This document shows, in pieces, positions 37,671 through 47,455 of a DNA stretch of 64,000 nt. Positions within the stretch are counted from its first letter, which is position 1, and the number at the start of each line of letters is the position of its first letter. The stretch is taken from assembly GCA_029263455.1 (NCBI GenBank), contig JAJCXM010000034.1:1-64000 (forward strand). The letters are read 5' to 3'. A model generated the notes under the pieces. The model worked only from the letters and a program-made list of their open reading frames with translations, ran no database searches and was not told where the DNA came from. Source of the stretch: Holophagae bacterium. Lineage in GTDB: Bacteria > Acidobacteriota > Holophagae > Acanthopleuribacterales > Acanthopleuribacteraceae. A program made the translations under genes and the position numbers.

Positions 37671-38535
37671 CGCACTGTGCTTGACCCAACAGGTCACGAA
37701 ACAGCAAACTCGGTACCTTATGGGGACTGTGTTCAGCGTTGAAGTTCCCTTCGAGACGTCTGATCAATTGATCGAAAGCGCGTTTAAGGCCGCCGTTTCA
37801 TTAGAGAAACTGGGTACTACATACAACCCAGAAAGCCCATTAATGCTGCTCAGGAACGCTGATGCCCGCTTCTTTGATCAATCATCATCCGCTCAAGCAC
37901 AGCTACTTGAGCACTTGGAACACGCGATCCATTTTGCGCAAATAAGCAATTGTGCCTTCCATCCAGCAACGTCAATACGCCCTTTCCCGGATCTTGGAGC
38001 GATGCGTCACGCCATTACTCAAGCCCGTAAAGGTTACCTCAAACCCATTGGCTGGGATTTGGGCGGCATGCTCAAAGGAACGGCCATCGATGCCATGATC
38101 GACATTTTCAAACAGCACGATGTCCCATGGGCATTGGTCAATGGAGGCGGAGACATGCGCTGGTACGGGAAATCACAGAAGATCATGATTCGCAAACCTG
38201 GCGATAGCGAAGAGAATGTAGCTCTTTTTTTTGTGCAGCTGGAGTCAGGTGCTTTGGCAACTTCTGCAAATGATCGGCGGTTCACCAGGACCTATGACGG
38301 CGTTGAAGGTCACATCCGTTTTTCTGGGCGAGGATTTAGCGAGCAAATCGAACAGGTGAGTGTTTTGGCAACAACCGCTGAATCAGCAGATGCTTGGGCT
38401 ACAGCCCAATTTGTAGGAGGACCTCGTCATGCGCGAGAATGGTGTGAGTCGTACGGATTGAGCGCCGCACTAGTTACTCTTGACGGAGAACTCTTGTTGA
38501 TAGGAGACAAACAGCATGCTTTTACCTATCCCTAA
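37654..38535 (+). CDS. apbE: FAD:protein FMN transferase
   Basis: 293 aa. Transfers FMN from FAD to a Thr/Ser in SGxT motifs of exported proteins. Family elements are present: RYLMGTVFSVEV near the start, DLGGMLKGTAID (about 130-141), ALVNGGGDMRWYG, then SGALATSAND and ESADAWATAQFV with the metal-binding Asp near the C-terminus. A hydrophobic N-terminus (WLILSALCLT) suggests export or anchoring. It overlaps the genes on both sides, so the three form one translational unit. The neighbouring FMN-binding protein is the obvious substrate. Confidence 0.92.
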   Translation: MWLILSALCLTQQVTKQQTRYLMGTVFSVEVPFETSDQLIESAFKAAVSLEKLGTTYNPESPLMLLRNADARFFDQSSSAQAQLLEHLEHAIHFAQISNCAFHPATSIRPFPDLGAMRHAITQARKGYLKPIGWDLGGMLKGTAIDAMIDIFKQHDVPWALVNGGGDMRWYGKSQKIMIRKPGDSEENVALFFVQLESGALATSANDRRFTRTYDGVEGHIRFSGRGFSEQIEQVSVLATTAESADAWATAQFVGGPRHAREWCESYGLSAALVTLDGELLLIGDKQHAFTYP

Positions 38536-39013
38536 ATGGAATCAACGTACGCGGCTCGCATTTGGGATTTTGCTGGCTTTGCTACTGGTGAGTGAAAGCA
38601 CGGCGTTAGCCTTCTACAGCTTGCGCATCGGCCACGGAAATGAGAGTTCCTATTATCGAGGCACACCGGAAGACGCAGAAATAGATTTAGATGAAGGTCT
38701 TTTTTATCCAAAATCGCTGGTCGAACTTCTAGAGGTAGCTCACCCACACAGTTTCGGTTTTGTCATGTTCTTTGCCCTATTGGCCTTTCTGGCAACAGCT
38801 TTTCCTCTAAGTGATCGTAAGATTAAAGTCTGGACTATCGGTTTTGGCGGATCGATCATCGCATTCATGGCGGTCCCTTTTGTGATCCGATTCGTTTGGG
38901 CCGGCGCTTCAGGCGGATACGGTGTTTTTGGTGCCATTATGTCAATCCACGTGTATGCCTTTATAGGGGCAGGTATATGGTCGTTGCGCCAATCGAGTGA
39001 AACTCAGCCATAG
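38516..39013 (+). CDS. Small multi-pass membrane protein of the flavin locus
   Basis: 165 aa. About four hydrophobic segments (from residue 14, 78, 104 and 138), with an extracytoplasmic loop between the first two. Histidines occur at HGNESS, EVAHPHSFG and SIHVYAFIG, close to membrane segments, and could bind heme b; that is only inference. The start follows AGGAGA and overlaps apbE by 20 bp. As the third gene of the unit, a membrane electron donor or anchor for the FMN protein is a reasonable guess. I do not recognise the family. Confidence 0.75.
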   Translation: MLLPIPKWNQRTRLAFGILLALLLVSESTALAFYSLRIGHGNESSYYRGTPEDAEIDLDEGLFYPKSLVELLEVAHPHSFGFVMFFALLAFLATAFPLSDRKIKVWTIGFGGSIIAFMAVPFVIRFVWAGASGGYGVFGAIMSIHVYAFIGAGIWSLRQSSETQP

Positions 39014-39074
39014 CTTTGTGACCACAGAATAGTATTGCGTTTAGAATAGATCCTAAAATGTTGAGGAGCCCCAC

Positions 39075-39341
39075 ATGATGCGCCTATCTGTTTTCTTGCT
39101 TATCTTTTGCATTGCATGCGCTCGGCCTACGAGGGCCAATTACGAAAAAATAAATAACGACATGACTTACGAGCAAGTGGTAGGTCTGTTAGGTGAACCG
39201 GACGACGTTACTAGTGCTGGTGCTGGCGGGTTTTCCGCCAAATCGGTCAATTGGGAAACCGACTCGATGATCATATCGATTCAGTTCGTAAACGAAAAAG
39301 TGAAACTCAAATCATTCAGCGAGCACCAATCCAAAGAATAA
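39075..39341 (+). CDS. Small lipoprotein with BamE/DUF3862-like fold
   Basis: 88 aa, GAGGAG site before the ATG. The N-terminus RLSVFLLIFCIACA is a lipoprotein-type signal with Cys at about 16, though the lipobox is imperfect. The mature part has the YEKINNDMTYEQVVGLLGEPD signature (about 24-44) typical of SmpA/BamE-related periplasmic proteins, where a helix pair packs on a small sheet. Function unknown. It is 61 bp after the flavin operon, so it could be co-transcribed. Confidence 0.7.
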   Translation: MMRLSVFLLIFCIACARPTRANYEKINNDMTYEQVVGLLGEPDDVTSAGAGGFSAKSVNWETDSMIISIQFVNEKVKLKSFSEHQSKE

Positions 39342-39490
39342 GTGTCCACCATGAGTGACTTACATCACACGGCTGAAGCTCGCCACCACTTTCGTGCGCT
39401 GGATCACGGCGAAACAAGAAATTTGTCCACATATTAAACTGTGAATACGGTCAACAGGCCACTCATGATCTTCTTAAACTCCTCTCCTTC

Positions 39491-39520
39491 AAGGCGGCTT
39501 CCTAAGCCGCCTTTTCTTTT
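39491..39520 (+). terminator. Rho-independent terminator
   Basis: A 10-bp perfect stem AAGGCGGCTT/AAGCCGCCTT with a CCT loop, followed by TTCTTTT. It lies about 150 bp after the small lipoprotein gene and ends the plus-strand unit before the STT3-like gene. Confidence 0.85.
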
Positions 39521-39545
39521 GTTCGCGGTAGCTCTTCATGGTTGA

Positions 39546-41696
39546 ATGAGCACCATGCTAGATCGTCATCCATTCATTCACTATTTGTGTATCGTTTCGG
39601 TCCTTATTTTTGCGGCCTGGCTTCGATGGCCACATTCGGAAATCGATCATCGCGCCGTGTATATGGACAATGACAGTCTCTATCAGCTGCAACGCATTCA
39701 TGACACGTTAGTGAACTACCCGAAAGTACCCACCCAAGACGCAAAATTACATCACCCTAATGGCTATCAACTGCATTGGCCAGGGCTATATCCATGGTTG
39801 ATGGCTAGTTATGTCAAACTGGGTTTCGATGCGGTGGACGATAGTTTGGCAGGTATTGCGCGTAAAACCGGTTATTTGCCTATTGTTTGGGGGCTGTTGG
39901 CTTGCCTGTTTTGGATGCGAGCGAGTGCCCAGTTTTTGTCATCAAAGGAAACGTCGATTGCGATTGGACTGCTCATAGGCTGCATGCCATACACCATTGC
40001 AGTCAGTCGCTATGGGATCTTGGATCACCATGGCTTTGTGGATTTGGCGCTTTCGATCATGGCTTACGGTTGTGTATGCAAGCGCCGCTGGATCCAGTCT
40101 ATCGGACTAGTTATGGGTCTTGCGCTAACGCCGGAATTTCCGTATTACGCATTGATATTGCTGGCGATTTGGGCCTGGTACCAATCGTATCTAAGTTTAG
40201 GAAGCAAAGTGGGCGATTGGTTGCCCTTCGCTTTGGTCATGCTTGTGTGGACCTTAAATCAAGTCGTGCAACAAGGCCCTTGGGTTTGGTGGGACTTGTA
40301 TCGTCTTTCGCTTACCCACGCTGCCTTATTTGCTGCCTGTTCATTTGCGGCAAATTTGTCGCGCACCATCGATTGGCGTAAACGGATGCTGCCCTCGTTA
40401 ATGTTCTTTGGCTTGACACTGCTCACCGTTTGTTTGCTTGTTTTGTGGAGCAACGGTCAGGCTGCCATTCTCGTCGAACGCCTCAGTCAAACAGGCCGAA
40501 TGTCGATTGCTGAAGAAACGAGTGTCTTGCGCTGGCCGCTTTGGAACATGCCAATCTGGATCTGGATATATATTCCAATCGCATTTATTGCTGCATTCAA
40601 CTGCGTTCGCGCACTCCTGCGTCGTGCCACGATGGATTTTGTGACAAGCGGGCTGGTACTCGTTACTTACATCGTGGCGCTCAGGGAAATCCGTCATTTT
40701 GCTGTTTTGCAAGGAGCCTTAATCTCGACCGGAATCTGTCTACTCATCATTGGCATGCGTCGAATCGAGCATCCCATTCACATAACCCTAAAACGATCGC
40801 TTGCGCTTGGATTGCTTTGCTTAGCGTTGACGGCGGCTTACATTGGAAACCGACAGTACCAAAGGGTTCGCCAATCGGATTATGCAAACTGGAATCCGTT
40901 GGTCACAGAAATTCCGGCGTGGTTAGCTAAAAATACAAGCTCGCATCACGCCGTCATGGCGCCTTGGGACATTGGCCATCAAATTCGTGTATTGGCAGAC
41001 CGATCCGTATCCTTGGATCCCTTCAATTTCCCAGACCCCATTGATGTCATTATTGAGGATGTCTACCTGGCCAAAGATGAAGACGAATTGCTACAAGCGC
41101 TTGAGCGCTATCAATGCAAATGGTTGGTGGCCGCTAATCCAACTTCATCGATTGCGGCCGTCTTAGATCCTGCTGATACTCGATGGAGCAATTGGTTTGC
41201 TGGGGGAACGGCATCAAATCCGGTCCTACGGCCACAAGCGCTCGAAAACCCTATGGTCAGACTGTGGATTGCACCATCATGGTTGCCACAGAGTTTAAGG
41301 CTGCGGACCGTAGCCGAAAAGACGGTGGCGATTAAGTTTGTCGGTCAGCCAGGCACCGTTTCTTGCCCCCTTTACCGCATCTATGAACAGGTGCCAGGAG
41401 CGCTGGTAAGGGTGATTGATGCAAAAGAGTCATTCAAACTTGAAACGATTGCCCTTTCCGGCGGTCACGAAGTAATCTGTCAACCGCTGATCCAATCTGA
41501 TGATCAAAACACATGGAAGGTCATTTATCCGGCACCCTATAAAGGTCAAGGAATTCAGTTCCCCAATGCCTACCGCTTATGGAATGAGTCACAAGAATTC
41601 GAGGTTGTGATCAGCGAGGAAGACGTCGTCTTGGGTCGCTTGGTTGAGATTCGATTGTCCGATTTGAAACCAGGCAAAGACCAGGTACCTGACTGA
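39546..41696 (+). CDS. STT3/PglB-like oligosaccharyltransferase
   Basis: 716 aa. About 11-13 transmembrane segments (residues 10-450) and a soluble C-terminal domain. STT3 hallmarks: a first-loop acidic motif MDNDSLYQLQRIHDTL (D41, D43), the HPNGYQLHWPGLYPWL stretch, and LDHHGFVDLALS (D160). The WWDYG-equivalent is APWDIGHQIRVLADRSV (W474, D475) in the C-terminal domain. STT3 transfers lipid-linked glycans to Asn. Lengths and motif order fit; the variant PWDIGH replaces WWDYG. No glycan-assembly (pgl) genes lie nearby. The ribosome-binding site is weak and the next ATG is three codons on. Confidence 0.78.
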   Translation: MSTMLDRHPFIHYLCIVSVLIFAAWLRWPHSEIDHRAVYMDNDSLYQLQRIHDTLVNYPKVPTQDAKLHHPNGYQLHWPGLYPWLMASYVKLGFDAVDDSLAGIARKTGYLPIVWGLLACLFWMRASAQFLSSKETSIAIGLLIGCMPYTIAVSRYGILDHHGFVDLALSIMAYGCVCKRRWIQSIGLVMGLALTPEFPYYALILLAIWAWYQSYLSLGSKVGDWLPFALVMLVWTLNQVVQQGPWVWWDLYRLSLTHAALFAACSFAANLSRTIDWRKRMLPSLMFFGLTLLTVCLLVLWSNGQAAILVERLSQTGRMSIAEETSVLRWPLWNMPIWIWIYIPIAFIAAFNCVRALLRRATMDFVTSGLVLVTYIVALREIRHFAVLQGALISTGICLLIIGMRRIEHPIHITLKRSLALGLLCLALTAAYIGNRQYQRVRQSDYANWNPLVTEIPAWLAKNTSSHHAVMAPWDIGHQIRVLADRSVSLDPFNFPDPIDVIIEDVYLAKDEDELLQALERYQCKWLVAANPTSSIAAVLDPADTRWSNWFAGGTASNPVLRPQALENPMVRLWIAPSWLPQSLRLRTVAEKTVAIKFVGQPGTVSCPLYRIYEQVPGALVRVIDAKESFKLETIALSGGHEVICQPLIQSDDQNTWKVIYPAPYKGQGIQFPNAYRLWNESQEFEVVISEEDVVLGRLVEIRLSDLKPGKDQVPD

Positions 41697-41820
41697 GGTA
41701 CCAACTTACTAAGCTGTAGAGCATAGACCTTCATTGGCTCGATTAAGTACGACTCAGCCTATATGATACTTCTTTAAAGTGGCTCGATTTCCAAGAGATG
41801 ATCTGGCGCCCTAGGGTCCA

Positions 41821-42495
41821 CTAGCCTAGATCAAATAACAGGTTCTTTGCCCAACCTTGTACCATTTCTTGGTACATCGGGTAGGGCTCCAAATCGGTCA
41901 CAGACGCTATTTCTGTTAGCAATTCTTTGGCCTGACCTCTTTTTCGTTTTTCAGCATATACAGTGGCTAAGAAGTAGCGGTTCAGCAAGAATTCAGGGCT
42001 CAATTCGACCGCGGATTTCAACAAATCGATCGCTTTGTTCTTATCGCCTGATCCAACCGGCCAACCTGGACATTGTTGGTAAAAGCGTCCTAGCAAGCGC
42101 AAGGGCGCAGCAAAAAAGAATGCTTCATCCAGATCAACAGCTATAAGTGCATGTTTTTCGATCGGCTTTATGTAGAAGAGTGACGACATGATACCTTTGA
42201 TCAAACCATGAGAACCCATGTTGGCGGCATACCAGAGATGCGCAGCAACGTCATCTTCAGAATAAATAGCCGCTCGCTCCCCTGCCCTCACTCCTTGTTG
42301 ATGTGCGGCTTCCTTTTTCGAATCGTCTGTGTCGTACTCGCCGAGCCAATAACATGCCTCCGATAACATCGTCCACGCGATGCCATCATCCGATTCGTCA
42401 GCCAAATGGGCGTCAATCTCATCCCGCACCTTGATCAGATTGTTTGGATGATCGTCTTCTCGGTTGTCTATCTGATCTCGCCATGCCTGATACAT
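41821..42495 (-). CDS. TPR/TatT-like hypothetical protein
   Basis: 224 aa from the ATG at 42493-42495; a TTG four codons upstream is an alternative. Helical throughout, with TPR-like repeats. AIDLLKSAVELSPEFLLNRY and KRKRGQAKELLTEI form the last two helix pairs, and AHLWYAANMGSHGLIKG (about 105-121) resembles the TRAP-T-associated TatT family. There is no signal peptide, so it is probably cytoplasmic. No neighbour gives a role. Confidence 0.65.
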   Translation of the reverse strand: MYQAWRDQIDNREDDHPNNLIKVRDEIDAHLADESDDGIAWTMLSEACYWLGEYDTDDSKKEAAHQQGVRAGERAAIYSEDDVAAHLWYAANMGSHGLIKGIMSSLFYIKPIEKHALIAVDLDEAFFFAAPLRLLGRFYQQCPGWPVGSGDKNKAIDLLKSAVELSPEFLLNRYFLATVYAEKRKRGQAKELLTEIASVTDLEPYPMYQEMVQGWAKNLLFDLG

Positions 42496-42618
42496 AAAGC
42501 CACCCAATCATCTGATTTAGCTAGCATAACAAGCCTATCAGCCCATGACTACGGGCATTTCTATACCTTAGTCTAAGTACTGATTGCAATTGCTGCTACA
42601 GCCAGCGATTCGATCAGA

Positions 42619-43542
42619 TCAAGGTGTTGTCCATTCACCAGCGAACTCGGTTTGAAAGCGAGGTAATTTGAGGAGGTGATTCTCACGTCCTCGATAGCCT
42701 CGCTCCTGGGACAGCTTTGATTCTTGAATAGCTCGTTCAAGTTGACGGATCCTGGCTGCCGCCGGTGGATGTGTGCCGAAATAATCGCCAATCCCAGTTG
42801 CAACGGCATGTTGGAATTCAGCTTTCAAATTAGGGCTTTGTGCCGTCAGTTCGCCAGCTTCCGCTAGCGCCCGTTGAGCGTCCATGGCAGCTCTTAACTC
42901 ATAGCCTGCTAAGACACACAGTTTTAAAGCAAAGCGGTCCGCTTCCTCTTCCTGTTCATCGCGATAGCCAATGCTGTAGAAGCGGTAGGCTAAGTCAGTC
43001 AGCAGCGAGCCGATTTCGCCAGCCACTGCCCTTCCCGCCTCCTTATATTGAATCAAAGAAGCACAGTGACCTAGGTCAATGTGACCTATTTCATGACCAA
43101 CCACGGCTGCCAACTCAGCTTCCGTATGCAACGTATCCAGTAAGCCTGTAGTCACGTAGACAAAACCACCAGGCAAGGCGAATGCGTTTTTAACCAGAGA
43201 ATTCAAAGCATGAATTTCGTAAGGCATTGATGGCCGACTTAGGTTAGCTTTTGCTAGCAGCGCTGTGAGCACACCATCAAGGTACGCTTGCGATTTAGGG
43301 TCCACTTCTTCGAACAAACGGATCCCTTGACTTAACTTGAGGCCCAATTCGTGCTCCTCAGTTACGGTCAAAGCCGTGAATTCGCGCCCTATGACGTCAA
43401 CCGCTTCGAGGACCTCTGTCGTTCTATCCAACAAAGGCGATAGCTCTATCTCTTGGTTGGCTACCTCCTCATAGACGAGGGTGTAAATCACGCAAATAGT
43501 GCTAATCAAAAGCAATGTCAAGCCTATCAAACGCGGGTTCAT
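42619..43542 (-). CDS. Membrane-anchored M48-family metalloprotease
   Basis: 307 aa. A zinc endopeptidase, BepA/HtpX-like. The N-terminal helix (RLIGLTLLLISTICVIYTLV) anchors or exports it. The catalytic HEIGHIDLGH lies at about 152-161, and the third ligand glutamate is in EEEADRFALKLC (about 200). GTHPPAAARIRQLE near residue 270 is the usual M48 tail. It likely degrades or assembles envelope proteins. Its start codon shares a base with the DUF2339 stop (TAATG), so translation is coupled. Confidence 0.92.
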   Translation of the reverse strand: MNPRLIGLTLLLISTICVIYTLVYEEVANQEIELSPLLDRTTEVLEAVDVIGREFTALTVTEEHELGLKLSQGIRLFEEVDPKSQAYLDGVLTALLAKANLSRPSMPYEIHALNSLVKNAFALPGGFVYVTTGLLDTLHTEAELAAVVGHEIGHIDLGHCASLIQYKEAGRAVAGEIGSLLTDLAYRFYSIGYRDEQEEEADRFALKLCVLAGYELRAAMDAQRALAEAGELTAQSPNLKAEFQHAVATGIGDYFGTHPPAAARIRQLERAIQESKLSQERGYRGRENHLLKLPRFQTEFAGEWTTP

Positions 43543-46500
43543 TATCGCTTCTCCAGGTGCTCTTTGAAGCGTGTGTATGCGAAACTTACACCGATCAATA
43601 CCAAGCCAAGCACGATGAAACTAAAAATCCTTGGTAGTCCAGTTAGGCCCCTCAAGTCATAAACGAACAATTTGAGAATACAAAAAACCAGAAAACCGAG
43701 CCCTGACCACCGTGCGACGTAGTCCTTAGCAATAAAACCTAAGCTGACCGCGAACAACCCTTCCAGACTCAGCCAAATCGTTAAGGAGGTTCCTGATGTT
43801 TCGAACCAGATGAGCCCAGTTAGGACCGAGAAAAGTAGCAGTAGCCAAAAAGGACGCGAAAGAGGTGTTTTCCTATAATCTGCTTCTTGTCCAATCTTGT
43901 ACTGCAGGAAATAACACACCAGAATTAACAGCAAGGCAATGGGAATAGCCGCCAAGTTAATCCTTAGATCTTGCAAGCTGTCTCGAAATGCGAAGTTGAT
44001 CGCAAAGGCGCGAGTCGTTATAGCGAAACCCATCACCCATGCGATGTTTCGCCCATGGTTATTACCAAAAGTCCAACGGCACCATAATCCGATGGCCGCC
44101 ATGCTTGCCCAACCCACAATGACCCACGCGCGGTGAAACTCGTAAACCATGGCAATGGCCAGAATGGCAGAGGCCAAATAGATGTATATCGGTCTGGCTT
44201 TCTGAATCCGGGTCTGGATATTGGCGCTCTGCGCCGCTTTACCCCAGTTCACATAGGCATGGACCAGAAAACCCAGCACTGGCAAGAGAGTCAATGCTCG
44301 ATAGCTAATCCAGGAAAGACTACCAGCTTGTATTACATTGACTAACAATGCATGCAGCGCCCCAAGCACAATGATCACATGACCTGTTTGGAACCAATTG
44401 CTACGCTGACAATATCTTGCAACTTCAACGTAAAGCGTACCCATGGCAAGCCAGATCAGTGCAACCAATAAGTTTTTGTCTGAAGCGAGACAATCAATTT
44501 TCACTAGGACCAGTAAGCAGGTCGAAGCAAGTACGAGGATGATCGTACTTACCAGTGAACGGCCCCACAGTGCCGCGTGATTTTTGAGTCTGGTATTAAT
44601 AAAATGAGCCAGAATCAGGAGGCTGTATGCCAAAACGCCATGCTCAAGCCGTGCAGAAGCGAACCAACCTTGCCCTTCGTACTGCCACAAAAAGATCGCA
44701 TAAGCCGCCGCGGACAAGGCGATGTAGGCCCAACTCTGATAGGCCAAGGGTCGGCAGTTCTTGAATTTAGCAAGCCCTAATCCAATGCAAGCGATACCGG
44801 CTCCACTCAAACTGAGCCAAAGTGGGTGGATTTCAGTCCAGCTCAAAGCCAAGCCCAATATCGCAGTTACCATTGCAATGACCGTGTAAAGCAACATATT
44901 GGCTGTTTGGTTCGCGGCTTCCTGTTTTCGAGAAGACCATGCAAGGGCAAAACCGCTATACAGAGCAGCCAGTATTAACAGACCAGCCAGGACGTGATCA
45001 TTGACAAAAAGTACGGTGGCGCTTTGAATCCAATAGTTTACGAACAGCAGTAAGGCGACAACAGAAAATGCGGCCTGCCCCAATAACAAATGCGTGCGAC
45101 TGCTGCGCCATGACCATAGCTGATGAGCAAGCCCGATCCAAGCTAGGGTTGCAGCCGACCAAGGTAACTCGATTTCCTGAATAACTAACCATATCAAGAC
45201 ACCGCCTCCCGCGATGAGGGCGGTTAGTGCGATGGCCGCACGCTTCGACGATTGTCTTATTGCTCGTTCGTACATCAAGTAACAGGCCAGTGTCGTAGTT
45301 CCAAGAGCAACCGTGTTCAGAGCCAACGGCGCTTTGAAAACCAACGCCAGAATGGCAACGATGATTAAGGTGGCGCTTTGCATTAAGAGGTCATTTTCTC
45401 CACGTTTGCACCCGACTTCATGCCAAATAACCGCAAGCAATGCCAGACATGGAGCAGCCGAAGCCTGTGGTAACGTCATCCAGATGAATTGCACCGCAAA
45501 AGCAATGGTCAACCACGAAAATACTGGAGCCAGGATCTCATTCTCTCGATCGAGACAATAGACCCGCGCCCAAGTGCGAGTAAGAAAGGCGTTAACCAGT
45601 GTGAGCAGCGAAGTACCTGCAAGTAACATCGCTCGGGTTGGACCCTGCAAGTCGATCAGACTTCTAAGTGCAATTTCGATAAAGGCGATGCCAAATAGTA
45701 GGTAGGCCAGTTTGCGGAAGTATTTGTCGCGCAGGAGTAACCCGGCGATCCAGATGGATTGAACACCGAACAGTCGCAGAATTGGCAGCCATTCATGGCC
45801 AAATCCCCATTTAAGCGGAGCCACTAATGCCAAGGCCGCCAGCGACAAGGTGGCTTGTACCAAGTAACTGACGCGATCATCGCGTAGCCTTAAGACAAAA
45901 CAAGTTCCTAACCCAAGAATGCCTAGCGCTAATGGCCACAGATAGCTCCATTGTGGAGCGCTTGTTTGCAGAATATGTAAACCCAAGCCAAGCGCAAAGC
46001 AGGCATGAACAATCGAACTAACTGCATGCCAGCGATTGGGCCCGGACTGTGGCCATTTAAGCTGTGTAACCTGACCGCTTACCCACAAGACTGACAACAT
46101 GAAAAAGACAGCCGTTATCTGTAACGGTACTTGGTTGTGCATTTGGATTAGGATCCAGAGTGTCGCGCATATCCAGCCAGCTAGATGAGCGACAAGCTGC
46201 AGACGACTCCATCTCATTTTGAGCGCTAAGCCGTTGGCAGCCACGACAGCCGTTACCGTTGCAACAAGGTTAAAAATCGCCTGTTGTTCCCATGCCGATA
46301 AACCTAAGCTCAAGAAAATTAAAAGGAAGGCGAATGCAGTCGTCCACTCGTTGCGGTATTTCAGACTGTGGATAACCGCCAATACTGCTGCGAGCACCAT
46401 AGCTAAGACAGCCACTATCGGGTTTTCGATCACGCGAGCGGCGGGTACATAGTGCATCGAGAATGCCACGAAATAGAGCGTTCCCCAGCCGCCCGCGATC

Positions 46501-47198
46501 AGGCTTCTCCCAAATTGCCGGTAGCGGTTAATGGATTCAGCGTAAAGGCCGCCGACCAACATGGTAACGGCGCACGCCATACCCGTGAGTACTTTGCCAA
46601 TTGGGCCAACACGCGTAAATGCGTAGCCAAGAAACAGGACCATTCCCAGCACTACCACCACAACGCCCAGTTTGAGAAAGACCTGAGTGCCCAAGAGCGC
46701 TTCCCAATCACGTTTAGGTTTTGGAAATACGATCATTGGCGGCTGGTCACGCTGCACGGGCGGTTCGCTCTTACGCGCAGGAACCTTTTTAGGTGCAGGA
46801 ACTTGGGGCGGAGATAACTTTTCTATCATAAGTGGAATTTCTAGGGGTCGATCCACAGTGTCTGGTGCTGGGGTTTTCTCCGGTACTGGGGGTGGAATGG
46901 GGATTGGCGGAGGAACTAGCTCTTCCACAATCTGGAAATCTGAAGGGCTCGGGGGCAGGATTTCGATATCAGCAACTGGAAGTTCAGATGGCTCATCTGA
47001 ATCAGACTTGCGCGCTCGGCGCATCAAGTCTGTAAGTTTTCTGTTCATTCTGTCGATCTGGACTTGACTGAGCTCGTTCAGCGCATGCAAATGCTTGATC
47101 TTTTTGGCTTGAGTGATGGTTCTGAAGAAAGCAATCAAAGCCACGACGGGAAAACCAAGCAGCACGAGCCCCAGCAATAATGCAAAAAAGATTTCCAA
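43542..47198 (-). CDS. DUF2339 large integral membrane protein
   Basis: 1218 aa. One N-terminal helix, then a cytoplasmic coiled-coil (ELSQVQIDRMNRKLTDLMRR). A Pro-rich linker follows (about 90-160; PPPIPIPPPVPEKTPAP). The rest is around 30 predicted membrane helices starting at DWEALLGTQVFLKLGVVVVV. That N-terminal signature is the DUF2339 entry point, and the protein has normal length for the family. Function is unknown in all bacteria; roles in envelope stability have been suggested. It is transcribed first and is coupled to an M48 protease. Confidence 0.88.
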   Translation of the reverse strand: MEIFFALLLGLVLLGFPVVALIAFFRTITQAKKIKHLHALNELSQVQIDRMNRKLTDLMRRARKSDSDEPSELPVADIEILPPSPSDFQIVEELVPPPIPIPPPVPEKTPAPDTVDRPLEIPLMIEKLSPPQVPAPKKVPARKSEPPVQRDQPPMIVFPKPKRDWEALLGTQVFLKLGVVVVVLGMVLFLGYAFTRVGPIGKVLTGMACAVTMLVGGLYAESINRYRQFGRSLIAGGWGTLYFVAFSMHYVPAARVIENPIVAVLAMVLAAVLAVIHSLKYRNEWTTAFAFLLIFLSLGLSAWEQQAIFNLVATVTAVVAANGLALKMRWSRLQLVAHLAGWICATLWILIQMHNQVPLQITAVFFMLSVLWVSGQVTQLKWPQSGPNRWHAVSSIVHACFALGLGLHILQTSAPQWSYLWPLALGILGLGTCFVLRLRDDRVSYLVQATLSLAALALVAPLKWGFGHEWLPILRLFGVQSIWIAGLLLRDKYFRKLAYLLFGIAFIEIALRSLIDLQGPTRAMLLAGTSLLTLVNAFLTRTWARVYCLDRENEILAPVFSWLTIAFAVQFIWMTLPQASAAPCLALLAVIWHEVGCKRGENDLLMQSATLIIVAILALVFKAPLALNTVALGTTTLACYLMYERAIRQSSKRAAIALTALIAGGGVLIWLVIQEIELPWSAATLAWIGLAHQLWSWRSSRTHLLLGQAAFSVVALLLFVNYWIQSATVLFVNDHVLAGLLILAALYSGFALAWSSRKQEAANQTANMLLYTVIAMVTAILGLALSWTEIHPLWLSLSGAGIACIGLGLAKFKNCRPLAYQSWAYIALSAAAYAIFLWQYEGQGWFASARLEHGVLAYSLLILAHFINTRLKNHAALWGRSLVSTIILVLASTCLLVLVKIDCLASDKNLLVALIWLAMGTLYVEVARYCQRSNWFQTGHVIIVLGALHALLVNVIQAGSLSWISYRALTLLPVLGFLVHAYVNWGKAAQSANIQTRIQKARPIYIYLASAILAIAMVYEFHRAWVIVGWASMAAIGLWCRWTFGNNHGRNIAWVMGFAITTRAFAINFAFRDSLQDLRINLAAIPIALLLILVCYFLQYKIGQEADYRKTPLSRPFWLLLLFSVLTGLIWFETSGTSLTIWLSLEGLFAVSLGFIAKDYVARWSGLGFLVFCILKLFVYDLRGLTGLPRIFSFIVLGLVLIGVSFAYTRFKEHLEKR

Positions 47199-47455
47199 AA
47201 TTTACCCCACGAAGATTTTCGTTCAAACAGACAACGAGACAATGCTGGCACAGGCAACTAAAATGCCAAATCCTTGCTAGACAGCAAATATGCGTGCTTG
47301 ACTAGGGTGAGCCTTCATCTTCGGGGCCATACTCTGTGCTTTTCTACACACTGTGCGCACACCGTGCGCTGTTATGTTCAGGAAATGATCCGACCAAAAT
47401 TGAGGGGCTATTAAGGAGGGCCTGGTCGCACAACTTTGACCTAGAGTCCGAAACA

